Assembly (NCBI GenBank): GCA_036971715.1
Contig: JAVHJL010000008.1
Location: forward strand, 2,852,001-2,916,000
DNA from: Arthrobotrys musiformis
Lineage: Eukaryota > Ascomycota > Orbiliomycetes > Orbiliales > Orbiliaceae
Direction: 5' to 3'
Length of the DNA stretch: 64,000 nucleotides
The stretch's first letter is position 1, and every line of letters starts with the position of its first letter. Of the stretch, positions 11,105-22,558 are shown piece after piece. Both the position numbers and the translations under genes were made by a program. Below the pieces are notes generated by a model. That model had not been told where the DNA came from. It did no database searches and saw nothing but the letters and a program-made list of their open reading frames with translations.

Positions 11105-13791
11105 ATGGAGGCGACCGGACAGGCTGGTACTGAGGTTTTCTCAATCTCATCGCCATCTCAATTTTGTATGCCTAGCCAACAGGCTGCTGGTAACCGGGCT
11201 CAGACGGGTGATAAGGGCGAGGGGAGTAGCTGTCTTAGAGCCATACACCTTCGTCTGCTGGCCTCGACACCTCACAGTGTTGGTGACCCTCTGAAACTGA
11301 GCGATGATGGTCAACCACCGGCGGCTGGAATGAAACACCAGCCAGCAATCGATCAACCGCTGGAACAGGGAGGGGATGCCTCCATACCGGTTCGTAGTAT
11401 AGGTGGCGCTACTGGTGAAGATAATGACGACACGGTGCAAACGGCTGCGGCGCCGCGCACGCCAGAAGTCATCAACGAATTGACGAAACAGATGGAAGAG
11501 AATATCGATACGGTTACCTCAACTCTGCATGCACAGAGAATTGTTAGCCAACCAACAGAACACAGCAGGAACGCCCCGACACCGTCAATAGGGCCAGCAC
11601 CAGTACATACAGTAAGCCCGGTAGTAATACCTTCCTCTCCACCGGTCGTGCAGGTGTCGCCACAGCATGCTCTCAAATCCGGAAAAGTAATATTTACACA
11701 CCTAGAGGCCAACATAAAAAGGTCTGAGAGAGATAGATTTCAAGATTTGATCAGATTTGTGAACGAGCCTCTGTATGAGTATCTCGTAAAGAAAGGAATG
11801 CGGCGATCACGAGGATCAATTTCTATCGACCTACATTTCGTAGGCAAGGATGAGGCTAGAGCAAAACTAACGATGGTTGTCTTTTGCGAAGGAGATATTC
11901 GTTCAAAGGTGAAGAAGTTCTTCCGGGAACGGCAGATTAGATCGGAGTACCAACCTAGTCCGATTACCCCCGAGAAACCCTGGTACGAGCTTGTCTTTGC
12001 TCGTGAGGGGCCACGTCGCTACGCTCTTCCGACTGTTCCTACATACATACCTTTGCAATTTGCGGACCAGCCCGAGATGGAGGGCGAATCCCCGGGTAAA
12101 TATCCAAAAGGATTCCTTGTGATCTTCCGTGCACCGGGGGGCAGTGAGCAGCTAGCGACTATGGGGGGGGTTGTTTCGGTAAAAGCGGCGAACGGAGGCT
12201 ATTCATACTATGGGATGACGGCTGGGCATCCTATCTCCGGACTAGACGACTACAATGAAGAAGATGAAGATGATCACGATAGTTATGGCTCTGGATCTGA
12301 GGACATTGACAGTAGCAGCTCCGAGGATGACGATGAATTCGAAGGTAGCAGTATTTCTGAAGGCGGAAGCGAAATGGGTGTTGAATTCGAAGGGCAAACG
12401 GAGGGGTTGGTATCCAGGTGCCGCCCTTTCGAGCGTATTGGAGACGCGTTCCGGTCGCCACTCACCGTTGACAAGCTCAATCTGGACTGGGGCCTAGTTT
12501 CCGAACGTAGGGAGGAAGGAAATACTCTCCATATATACAACCTCAGGTGGCACTCTCGAATTCCAAGGCAGCATGAGGGAGTGTGGTCGCCTTCAGCCAC
12601 AGGTTCAACGCTTACCCCCTCTGAAATGCCCCAGTCGGGCCGGGAGGTGTTTTTTTGCAGTGGGATGAACGGGTACCAAGAGGGACGCCTTCACTTCCTG
12701 ACCTCGGCGCTCAGTCTTCCCCCGGGCCGAGGTTTCACAAGAACACACAAGCTTCAAGTCGCCGAAGATGCAGGTGGGTATTACGTATCCACATGTACAT
12801 TCTTTGGATTGGGACTTATATGAGAGGTATATACAGTGCTGCAGCCTGGAGATTGCGGGGCTTGGGTCGTCGACAAGGCCTCAAAGGAGGTGTACGGTCA
12901 CATCGTGGCCTCGAACAATCTGAACCAGGCCTACGTAGTTCCGCTTCAGGATAGCTTGGACCAAATCCGGGAAGTGCTCGGTGCCACTGGGGTGTTAGTT
13001 TATCGTAAGTACATCTACCTATAAGGTATATAGCCTCGAGTCCAGGCGCTAGGTACCTACTATAGGATTGATGAATTGATTTCTGACACGGCGATATTAT
13101 TTAATTCGAATTTATGTATTCTGGGCCTCTAGCACACTACGTCATACCCTCTGGACCCAGATATGAGGTTAAAGAGCCCCAAGCTGATCCTGATCTAATC
13201 TCGCCCCCAGTCTCGCACGGAGCGGCCCATTCCAGTCTCTCTCAGTCTAAGAAAAAGGGCGCATTGTCAGCATCGCCGGACGACGAACTTGATGACTATT
13301 TCTCCGACCGATGGCACCCATTTCAAAAACTACACACCCAAGACCATGCAGCCCCCCAGCGTACTCAACCAAACTTTGAAAGCTTTAAAGTTAACGCACC
13401 CGGCAAAGATTTCACGCAAGAGGCACCAAACCCCGGCAGCATCCCCCAAACAACCCTCGGTGTACGCCGCTACTACCCCCTCCCATATTCCTTGCGGAAA
13501 GAATCGCGGATATCGCGCGAAGCCAAGGAAACTCGCAACCCGCTCGAGACACCGAGCCACGGTACAAACCCCGACAGTTCCAGAAGTAAGAGAGGCCTCC
13601 GGGGGTCCGACGACGAGGAATCAGACGAGGAAGGATGGCCCCGTCTTCCAACAGGAATTGACAAAAGGCAACCTCCCCACACTCCGGCCTTTTGGTATCG
13701 AGATAGCGGAAGTACCACTAAAGACTCGTTAGGCAGGCCCAAGATGGTAAGAACTAAATCAAGTTGTCAGTGGCGATTAGGTTGGCTATAA
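11105..13791 (+). CDS. Trypsin-fold protein with His/Asp/Cys triad
   Basis: Three exons (11105-12773, 12837-13004, 13133-13791) give about 831 aa. The introns (63 and 128 nt) keep phase. Residues 1-200 are low-complexity. About 200-340 is a mixed domain seen in this fungal family (SIDLHFVGKDEARAKLTMVV). The chymotrypsin-like core follows: TAGHPI (His about 375), LDWGLV (Asp about 461) and PGDCGAWVVD (nucleophile position Cys about 563), then EVYGHIVAS and AYVVPL. An acidic Asp/Glu/Ser insert (about 382-430) separates His from Asp. The C-terminal 220 residues are charged and disordered. Fungal relatives with GDCG or GDSG are known from sequence but uncharacterised; protease activity is inference. 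The start is the first ATG. The 3' exon is less certain than the core, because a second frame is open across 13289-13732. Confidence 0.75.
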
Positions 13792-15150
13792 GCTGAAGTT
13801 TACACTCTGGTAGTCTCCAGCACCGTCCGAGGCCTTAGAATTGCGTCTCGCCCCCGCGACATCGGAAATTTTACAGTTTTTTGAGAGACTAGAAAGAGAA
13901 GAGGAATAATAATATTTTTTATAGTGAACAACCTGTAACTTTTCTCCGGTGAGTTTGACCTCATTTCCTTCTTAGAATTGACCAAAAACTCCTGAAACTA
14001 GAGGTTAATAATAGAAAGAGAGATCGAGTATTTAAGAAGTGAAGCTTCTCTACGAAGGAGGGATCGAAACGAATGCATTTGTGGAAGGGGGGAGAATGGA
14101 AACTTAATATCTAGACAATTCGTCCACAGCTGGAAAAAACAAAGCGTGACCTCTTGGGCCGGCTGGGCAGACTTCCTACGGGAAGCTCTCTGGTGCATGC
14201 AATCGACGGATAAAAGCAGGAATGTCCTCGTACTCTCCTCGATCAAATATGACTTTGGTAGGAGGGCGCAGACAATTGTCGACAATACCTTAAACAAGCT
14301 AGAATCAAAGATTCGGGATAAATGATTCCCAGATATTAAGTTAACTGAATTATAGTTAATCTTACAATAATGACATAGTAAGATATACCTATAACTAAAA
14401 TTTAGTTTGACTTTGCGGAAAAGGTTAGGTAATAGATCGTAGTAGCTATCGTGCTAGCTTTCGCCGGAGGGATAGTCGACCAGTCTGGCGGAGAACAGGC
14501 TCCTAGACAACTCTGGGACTATAGTGTCAGTAACTTGTAGCAGTACGCGCATTATATCAAACCGCCCTGAAATTTATATACTTCGTGTCAGAATCAAGTT
14601 TATGAGATAATTGAAATAGCATCGATACACTCTGCAGTGGGACAGGCCGCTTGCCCTGGACGAGCATGTAGCAGAGCTAGAGGCTATTGTGAAGATGTAT
14701 ACATAAGTTGCTAGGATCCTAGACTTTTATTTTAAATACCCCATGGCCGTATGTATATATGTGGTTTAAATGTTTATGCATGCCCTTGACCCCTGCAGGA
14801 TGGTAGACCGGTATTGTATGAGCCGTGCGTCTGGTTAAGGTCGATCGACGCAATGATATTCTCGATGTTACCAACAGCTTGGCGTTCTACTTTTGCTTGA
14901 GGCCTCGGCCAAAAATGCGTCTGCCTCGAGAGTGGTGCAGCATACGACACTTGCCTATGACATCAATCCTTACAGTTATCTTATTCACCCGCACCTAAGT
15001 TCATATCTTCGTGTATTATACACCAGAGCTAGTCGAAGGTATCTTCTCGTAAGTAATAGATATTGGAAATTCACAAATAACTTCCTGAGTATACAAAAAA
15101 TTCCACCACTACATAAGGTGCTACACATGTTACTCACAACCCTGCACTAA
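13792..15150. other. Intergenic stretch
   Basis: Several open frames of 60-100 codons occur (for example 13998-14297 minus and 14893-15150 plus), but none shows a recognisable domain, consistent splicing or a paralogue in the window. I see nothing definite. Confidence 0.5.
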
Positions 15151-15768
15151 CTAAATGTCGTTCTCCTTTTTCTTGCAGAGGCGGATTTCTTTCCAACTTT
15201 TCAACAGGGCCTTGGCCTCATTATTGAATTGCTTCTCTTTCTCTTTCTTTTGATGGTCCAACTCCATCTCTGCAAGCTGCTCATCTGTCGCGATGAAAGT
15301 TCCACAGTAAAAACAGAGCTCGTCCCAGGACTTCCCGGTATCTTCACCCCAGATATACCCAATCTCCTTCATTCCTTCCAAACGAATTCCGACACAGGTG
15401 AACGTATCGTACCAGATCTTCCCTCTATATTGAGGAAGCCTGTCGTTACTCGGAATTTCGTATCTCTTCGTCACTTCGCCGCTATAAGCATCAATGATCT
15501 TTACCGGGCAATGATGAGGATCATTACTAGCCGCTTTCTCGAGAGCGGAACGAAGGTGGTCGTCAATAAAATACTCGAAATCTTTGCCCCCACCGCATTC
15601 TCCACCAAAGTGGATTTCTAGGGGCTTATCCGGTGACTCTGAAAGGGTCAGAGATAGTGGATAGTCGTCAAGGAATCCAATCACGTGTTTTCCTATCAAA
15701 CTGGCTGGGTCGACGGAGTTCGTGATATGGCGGATATGCTTTGGACGAGGTTTGAGACGGGTAGGCAT
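15151..15768 (-). CDS. Unknown protein, paralogue of the gene at 16317-17198
   Basis: Single-exon gene of about 205 aa from the ATG at 15768; the frame stays open upstream but has no earlier ATG. The core shares colinear motifs with the neighbouring divergent gene: DPASLIGKHV, DYPLSLTLSES, the DDHLRSAL helix, CPVKIIDAYSG, and VGIRLEGMKEIGYIWGEDTG, which matches GLQLEGMSRMGWIWAED. The C-terminus is Lys/Glu-rich (DHQKKEKEKQ). No signal peptide or membrane segment. I do not recognise the family, and no function can be given. Confidence 0.65.
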   Translation of the reverse strand: MPTRLKPRPKHIRHITNSVDPASLIGKHVIGFLDDYPLSLTLSESPDKPLEIHFGGECGGGKDFEYFIDDHLRSALEKAASNDPHHCPVKIIDAYSGEVTKRYEIPSNDRLPQYRGKIWYDTFTCVGIRLEGMKEIGYIWGEDTGKSWDELCFYCGTFIATDEQLAEMELDHQKKEKEKQFNNEAKALLKSWKEIRLCKKKENDI

Positions 15769-16316
15769 TTTGTTTGCTATAGAAACATCAGATAACGCCT
15801 TTGTATTGTAAAGGGTCACTCATGCCGCCTACACTTGAAGATTGAGTATTCCTGGTTTCGAATGGCTTGGTTTTGAACACTTGGTGGTGCTGACTTTCAA
15901 ACTATCTACCTGTTAGCCTACACCTGAACCAGATACTGGGCAAAGGAATTCCCTTGGAGTGTTTTCTCTTACCAGAACAGTCATGGAAGCAGCAGCTGGG
16001 TGCCTTTTCTGTAGTAGATTGCTCTAATGATTGAGACTTGAGGTGATGGAGTAGTTGATATGATGCAGGTTTGGTGATGCAATGGGAGTAGTGGTGGTGA
16101 TAGTGGTAGTAGTTGGAGCTTGATGTTGACAATGGTTGATGCATCGGCGCTATGGAAAAACGTCACAGAAACACCAACTTGGATCGTAAAAAATGAAGGA
16201 AAAAAAGGAGGACAGACAGGCGAGTGCAAAATGCTCCCCATCACCATCAGAACTTCCTTCTCACCGCCTCGTCCACTTGGTATTGGCTTCCGGAATTATC
16301 TCCCATCGTTTCGAGA
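15769..16316. promoter_or_regulatory. Shared divergent promoter region of the paralogue pair
   Basis: The 548 bp between the two ATGs carry no convincing gene. The + strand from about 16060 to 16130 has GGTGAT/GTAGTAGT-type simple repeats. The head-to-head arrangement makes a shared promoter likely; specific sites were not identified. Confidence 0.4.
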
Positions 16317-17198
16317 ATGCCTCAGGCTAAGGGTTCGTCTACCCCGATGGAGGGTCCTTTGAACCCGGAAAACGTCAAAATCATTCCTTTCACCGGCCCT
16401 GGCGAGGATCCTGCGAGTCTTGTTGGCCTCCTCCTGATCTCAGCTACACCAATACACGGTTATCCCCTCACTCTCAGTTTCCGACAGTATCGGAAAGGTC
16501 CTCGGGATGTCGAAATCCATAGTTCCGTTCTCGGCCGGTTCTTCCACGTCGAAGTCTGCGATTTGCTCCGAGAGCACCTGCCAAAGGCAACCGGAATCCA
16601 CCCGTTGAAAGTGATCGCCGCCGCTTTCGGGTCGAAGAAAGTGGAATATTCGGCACCGTACGCCCTCCCATATCGACATTTATTCAGGAAGAAGCGGACC
16701 GACGAATACAACCTCATTGGCTTGCAACTCGAAGGAATGAGCAGGATGGGCTGGATTTGGGCAGAAGACTTGGACCGATCGTTCGAGGAAGGCCAAATAA
16801 AGTCTTCGGTATACATTCCTACGGAAACTCTTTCGACGATCCATCGGCCTAAGCGGATCCACAGGTTGTCGGTCGAGGATCTCAAGAAGCTCACGGTCCC
16901 GGGGAGGGTTTCGGCCAGACGTGGAGGTGCTCGATTGATCCAACTGGTTTTGGGGGATCGTGATGCGGATCAGGCGGCAGATTTGTCAACAGCTGACATT
17001 AAAGACTTGGAGAGGATGATGAAAGCTCTTGACGCTGGTTTGACGACGATGTCTGCATTGCAGCATGATCTGGAGGGGAGGAAACAGGATCATAAGAAAA
17101 CTCAGGCCCCAGGCGAGCTGAGCGACCTCTCGGAGCTGAGTGAGCATGATTCCATTTCTTCTGACATCATGGACTTCGATCTCGGTACCAGCGGATAG
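16317..17198 (+). CDS. Unknown protein, paralogue of the gene at 15151-15768
   Basis: Single-exon gene, about 293 aa from the ATG at 16317 (MPQAKGSSTPMEG). Residues about 25-150 align with the divergent neighbour: DPASLVGLLLIS, YPLTLSFRQY, the LLREHLPKA helix, PLKVIAAAFGSKK, and LIGLQLEGMSRMGWIWAEDL. It has an additional C-terminal half of about 130 residues with a predicted helix (TADIKDLERMMKALDAGL) and an acidic Ser-rich end (LSDLSELSEHDSISSD). Probably soluble. Family and function not recognised; the pair arose by an inverted duplication and has diverged strongly. Confidence 0.7.
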   Translation: MPQAKGSSTPMEGPLNPENVKIIPFTGPGEDPASLVGLLLISATPIHGYPLTLSFRQYRKGPRDVEIHSSVLGRFFHVEVCDLLREHLPKATGIHPLKVIAAAFGSKKVEYSAPYALPYRHLFRKKRTDEYNLIGLQLEGMSRMGWIWAEDLDRSFEEGQIKSSVYIPTETLSTIHRPKRIHRLSVEDLKKLTVPGRVSARRGGARLIQLVLGDRDADQAADLSTADIKDLERMMKALDAGLTTMSALQHDLEGRKQDHKKTQAPGELSDLSELSEHDSISSDIMDFDLGTSG

Positions 17199-18044
17199 TA
17201 TTCCTTCTACCCACTTTATTGCGTTTGTAGGTGCGCTTTATCGCCTGTTTAGCCTGTTCCGAAATCAATTACATAGCTTAGATACTGACAAGCAATACAT
17301 ACTTACCTATCCTTGAATACATTTGGGTCCCGTGCCACGTAGATGGTTCGATCGAGAGGAGGGGGTCAAACCTAGAATTTACTATGGTATTCTAGGACTA
17401 TTGTTAATGGAGAATGGAACGCTTAGGAACTCCTGGTACTTGTGGAGGGCATCTATAGCTAGTTCCTCGACACTGATCCACCGGAAGTATCGTATTTAGT
17501 ACCTAGTTTGAGGATTTCGGCTATCTACGTACAGTTAGCGGACTAGTGGATGCCTGCCTATAGGTATTCCACGCTCATTAGATGGAGGAGAGGGTGCTGT
17601 GACCGCACTACTGTCTTATAGTCACCTGCCTACCTAAGTAGTTATTCTTTCATCGCGATCACTCTATAATGCTTGACCCACTATTAATTGTGTGTGCACT
17701 TTCTGGGGGGGCTACATGAGGACTAACCGTCGATGAATCGAATATGTGGACGACCATTGCCGTTTGTGAAGTCATACTCTCACCTGCTGGAGCATCATGC
17801 CGGAATACCCGCTCCTTTACACTTCCCTCTATCGCTGTATAGAGAAGTATAACCCTCAGGATGAGTCTGCTTCATTGCATTATTGGGACCATCAATCGCC
17901 TAGCATTCTGTTGCAAGGGCGGTTGGTCATCATCACTGCCAGAGCATTCATCATTCATCCCCATCTCAGCTACTACCAACCTCCCAAAAGGCTTTTGTTG
18001 TAACACCTTTAACCTTCAACCTCCCCCCTTACCAAAAGTCGAAG
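17199..18044. other. Intergenic stretch
   Basis: No gene supported. A short open frame (17797-18003) leads into the pyrimidine-rich leader of the next gene (CAACCTCCCCCCTTACC just before the ATG) and is probably promoter or 5' UTR. Confidence 0.5.
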
Positions 18045-19381
18045 ATGGCTACAAATATCCTCTCTCTTCCACCTGATGTCTATGACAAGATTTCAATAAA
18101 TCTGGTCGCAAAGGATACATTATCTCTCTCACGCACCTGTCGTTGTCTTCGGCGCGCATTCGGTCCAGGAAACAAGTTCCTCTGGTTTTCAAAGCTTTGT
18201 TTGCCCCGGTTGTCCGCTAACGAGGATGGAGACCATTATCTCACGCCCTTCAACACAGCTCGAGATTGGTATGGTGATTGTGTTCGAATCATGAACTCGC
18301 CGACCCAGCGGAAGAGATGTGGTTGGTGTTTGGAAGCTGATGGGCCAATTGCATCCAAGTTCACGGTCAAGTACTTTCTGCACGATAGGGAAGCTCGCGG
18401 GAAAGGAGGTTGGCCGATTTGTTTGCAATGCCATCAAGACTTCTATGAATGTAGGTGCTAACTTTGCTATAATTTAAATTCAACCAAACCGACGACCACA
18501 AACGACCAGAGCTGGTGGCTGTGAATAAGAAACAGGTAGAGGCTAACGCTGGCTTATGTATATCCTCAGATTATGATATCTTCAAGAGATCCCATGCGGA
18601 CATTCTGAACATGCCCAAGCTCGCTCAAAGCGTTAAACACAGTGTCGATCACTACGGCATGCACAAGAATGTCAACAAGGTTGTTATCAGCAAGGTAGAG
18701 GCCAAAGAAATCATAGAACGTCACGTCGGCCCCTCCGAAACCGCCCCTATTGGGTCGGAGAGGTTTGCTTTCCGGTTCAAGCGCGGACTGAAAGAATATA
18801 TCGATACTGCGTTCCAAGCTGTCCAAATCGTGGTAACCGAGTATCACCGAATGTACAAGCGGTTTCACTTCATCCTTCCGGTTTCGAAGTTTCGCCAATT
18901 TCTCGAGGAGGTTCTCGTCGCGGAAACTGTCAGGCCCTTCAAGATCCAAAATACCGGCGAAAAAGCCGATGGCGTCGCTATTGAGCTCTTCGAGATCTGC
19001 AGGGAACTTTACGGAAATACTGACGACGCCGAGGATATTTCCAGACGAAAGTTACTCGTCGGGATGAGAGCAAGTTTTTTCCTCAAGTCATTATTCGGCG
19101 GGACTGACGAACGACCAACGCCTATCGAAAATATCTCTCACAAGAAGTACCTTAGAGGCTGGATGGCCGAGTGGTTCGAGTCTAGCCCCTGGGCAAAGTT
19201 TTTCGAAACTCATAACTATCAGTCCGTACAATGCATTATTTGCGCTAGGGATATGCCTCACGAAAATTGTGTGTACGAGGAAAAGCTCGGGCAGGAGTTT
19301 CCGGGTAGGTGGATAGTGGCACATTTGTTCGAATGCCATCCTCGTATCCTTCTCGAGAAGAATGCCCCGGGCGAATTTTAA
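18045..19381 (+). CDS. F-box/zinc-ligand family protein, copy 1
   Basis: Two exons (18045-18450, 18570-19381) encode about 405 aa. The N-terminal F-box reads LPPDVYDKISINLVAKDTLS, then SRTCRCLRRAF. A four-cysteine unit follows (CGWC ... CLQC, about residues 92-131), ending the first exon. The intron is phase 1 (119 nt; branch-like CTAAC at 18543, acceptor TATCCTCAG). A nearer AG at 18509 would create a TAG, so it was rejected. The second exon is mainly helical (RFAFRFKRGLKEYIDTAFQ) and ends with a C2H2-like unit (CIIC ... HLFECH). F-box proteins usually recruit substrates to SCF ubiquitin ligases; that role is inferred. One of six paralogues in the window and the most complete. Confidence 0.8.
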
Positions 19382-20232
19382 CGGGAATTATACGTACGTC
19401 GTTCACGATTGCCAGAACCGGAGAAGGGGAGTGGTAGACATATATTCATATTGGTTGCTTTATCTGGCGATAGTTGGCATCTGGTACCACCTAGAATATT
19501 ATCGTCGGCTTTCGAAGCCGTCAAATCGTATCAATGCTTTCGGGTTTCAAAAGTTCAAGGTTCCTGTGCAAGGACGATCACTATATCATGATCAATTGGC
19601 CTTAATTAATATGGCGACAGGTCCGCTCTATGCCCCCTGGCTAGGCTGTGAAATTGTGAGTGGATATGCCGTTTACGAAGTGGATAAAACTTCGCTTGAC
19701 CGAGCAAGTATAATGTTTTCGTCAATATAGCATTGTATGGTGCCTAGACCGAGCTTCAAATCGATTGTCGAGGCTCCGAGCTACGGCTTGTAGCTTAGAG
19801 GAGCAACATGTCCCTATCACAACGAATGAGCAAAATCCAATTAACAAATCGTGACAGTATACTGGGAGCCCTCAGTTTAGCTACGAGACTGTGGGGAGCC
19901 AATGATGCGGCTGAGTCGAAGTTCCAACAGCTCAATGCATTAATGCGCTGTTTGATAACTTCTAAGCTACGACCTTGTGCTTGGCATGGATTGATTGGCA
20001 TGAATGAATTCATGAAGCGAAGAGGCTGGCACTTTTGGAGCTGATCGAGATAGAAGAGGATCCCCCGAAGTCAGGCTCCCACTGTCAATAAAATCATCAG
20101 CCGTTCTGAACTCACGGAATGAAACGACCGAATAGGCACACCAAATACCTACCCTCTTAGTTCCGTCAAAGGATAGACGATATCGCCAAAACAATCGGAT
20201 CGCTGAATCCGGGAGTCGACGCTTCAATCGCA
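19382..20232. other. Intergenic stretch
   Basis: Open frames at 19362-19730 and 19808-20044 (plus) have no recognised domain and no splice partner; the first overlaps the 3' end of the F-box gene. I do not call a gene here. Confidence 0.45.
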
Positions 20233-21003
20233 ATGGCGGTAGATCCACTCTCCATCACCGCTGGCGCTTTCAGCATACTGGCCTCCTTGACGACTCTCTC
20301 CATGAAAATCAGCGAATTTTGCCAGGATTTCTCAGGGGCAAAACTGGAGATACAAGGTCTCACCGAGGAAGTCAATACCATCGGATTAGTTGTAAAACAA
20401 CTAAATGGAAATTGCAATTTCGTGAATAAGGAACTTATAGGCGACCTCAGTAAGGTTCTCCAAGGCCTTAACACGGTTATCATCCAAACGCAGTTATTCT
20501 TGTCAGAATCACTTGGGAGAAAAATGAGAGGCACATTTTGGGCTTTCTCTGGCAAAAAGCGGTGCGCCGATCTCTGCAGACGGCTTGAGGCGCATAAGTC
20601 AACTTTAAGCGTAACTCTTATGCTTGTTTCTATGTATGTATTCAATATACAATTTAGATTATCATGGCTGGAGCAACAACCTCGTTCCGACAGCTAATGT
20701 GAAAAAAGTACGTCGGTACAAGGCCTCCACAACGGGGACGATAAAATACTAGCCGGTATCCACAATATTCGGGAGCGACTGCCGAAGAAAGATGATACCG
20801 GTGAAGGATATATACTTCAGCGATACCTTACCGAGCTTGAGTCCGTTTATGACACGTCGACTGCTGCTGGAGATTGGGATGACGGCCAGAGCTGGACCAC
20901 GTGCACCCTGAGTGAGGCTGGGAACGAGACCAGCCAGACCCTTACATCCGACTGTAGACTCCCCGCTTCCCCATCTGAAACCGTAACATGTCCGGTCACC
21001 TGA
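20233..21003 (+). CDS. Orphan NLR-type N-terminal domain protein
   Basis: Two exons (20233-20633, 20709-21003) with a 75-nt intron (GTATGT; CTAAT branch just before the AG) give about 231 aa. The start MAVDPLSITAGAFSILASL is the classic N-terminus of the fungal STAND/NLR N-terminal domain (HeLo-like family, Pfam type 'fungal N-terminal domain of STAND proteins'). Helical heptads follow (TEEVNTIGLVVKQL, LIGDLSKVLQGLNTVI). The tail (GDWDDGQSWTTCTLSEAG) ends at TGA with no NACHT, NB-ARC or repeat domain. In full-length NLRs this domain mediates signalling or cell death in non-self recognition. Here it stands alone, as a truncated gene or a single-domain partner. Fragments of a relative occur at 9918-10001 and possibly 38546-38580. 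Confidence 0.7.
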
Positions 21004-21124
21004 TATATGGAGAAGGTTTGCCCGGATACAGAATAAGGATGAACAGAGGATCTGAGAAATATTAGATAGAGAAAGAAGGAAACCATGTACTTTAATCAAT
21101 TCATTACGAGAAACGCCTAGCTGC

Positions 21125-22241
21125 ATGACAACCCAGGGACAAAATCGCCGTTGCAATACTCTAGCAGAACCCGACCAGCCCATCATCCTTCTAGAAAGCT
21201 CAGGGGTTACTACCGAGAGCATAAAGATTTCGATGTCTCTTCAAAACAAGCACCGCCCTCCAACCTACAAATATAATGTTTGGTCGGGCAATATCGATGC
21301 GAGCAAACTCCCAGCCCCTGGGGGCCGCTTCCGCCGCCGAAGTATATTCATGGAGTCCCGGCCACAGGCTTTGGTGGCAAACCGGGCCCATGGGCTTAGT
21401 GGCTCGCGATAATTTCTATGTCTTTTGGACCGGTCCCACCCAATTTAATGACAAGGACCCTCGCTTTTTACACATACACCGAGGAAACTCCGCGCAAAAA
21501 GCGAATATATCCTCTATCCTCGTGTCAAGGATCGATATTGAGCCCCCTAAACCGAGGTCCGGCCTGTGGGAAGAGCAATTTTCAGCTAGCGATCTAAACG
21601 GACAACTGGCATTTATCGATATCTATGAATTTGCGTTTAGTGATGACAAAGGAAATCTTATCGCGGTATTTCTCGGTAGCAAGGATGGCGAATTCATGTC
21701 CTGTTTTGTTTGTCGATGGCGAGCAGGGAGGAGCAAAAGCTAGAAAGACTTTCGGGAGACTTACTATCGTATGGGGTCGGCTCCTCTGGAGGCTGGAGGC
21801 TGTCTTAAGATCTTGGCCTTGGGATGGGAGGCATTTTGCCTACACTAGGGGCCTGGACATTGCGATATTCGACACCGGATTGAGGCGGGATGGTGTTACC
21901 ACAATGGCTAACGGATCTTTAATGTTGCGAGAGAATCTGCATTGAGGGATGTAGAGGCCGTCGCAATGGATCCTGTCGATGCACCCATGACAATCACTGG
22001 CATAAGTTCTAGAGAGGCGTGCAGGAAATGCCATGGCACCATATGGAGCTACGGGCTCGGGTACCTATTTAGGTGTCGGGAATACCAAACTATGGCGTGC
22101 GCTTGCTGTCACGACCTGGTATCCATTTGTGACATCGGGGTACAAGATCAATTGAATCTGAAGATGGAGGTGGTATTGGTCGGGGATAGGCTGGGAGGCT
22201 ATACGACAGAAGAGGATCTCGACAGGGCGAGATTTTGTTAG
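21125..22241 (+). pseudogene. Possible decayed gene of unknown family
   Basis: Four consecutive plus-strand open frames (21125-21412, 21276-21743, 21625-21945, 21942-22241) succeed one another in different frames with protein-like composition (GLVARDNFYVFWTGPTQF; FAFSDDKGNLIAVFLG; ACRKCHGTIWSYG with CACC). I could not join them by normal introns. It may be a frameshifted gene or an unusual spliced gene. No domain recognised. It lies directly downstream of the orphan NLR-type gene and could be its lost C-terminal part, but nothing proves that. Confidence 0.25.
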
Positions 22242-22558
22242 TCCTCCCATTGGAATAAATAAACATCTACAACAACGACCGATTGCTCTTTTGTTCATGG
22301 GCTGATCTATATTTTGACGTAACAAAAATAACATTCGAGACAAGGATTGTTGCTGGTAAATGTGGATCATCCCGCCTAATTTATGGTGGATACTTACCCT
22401 TAGCGGACGGCTGATATCATGGACCCCGATGCATGATGCATGTTACCGAGCTCGATATCGCGATCCACTTTTATAGTGTATGTTTGGGCTCGCATTAATC
22501 AGAATAGCGACATAATCCTATTTCAAAAACGAGCTCGGTAAAATATAAGAGTCGATAG
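22242..22558. other. Short intergenic gap
   Basis: No gene seen between the decayed frames and the 3' end of the TraX-like gene. Confidence 0.5.

Noticed and set aside
13330..13742. Three overlapping minus-strand frames and a second plus-strand frame across the third exon of the trypsin-fold gene
   Set aside because: Gly/Ser/Arg-rich shadows of a GC-rich disordered coding region; no splice sites or domains.
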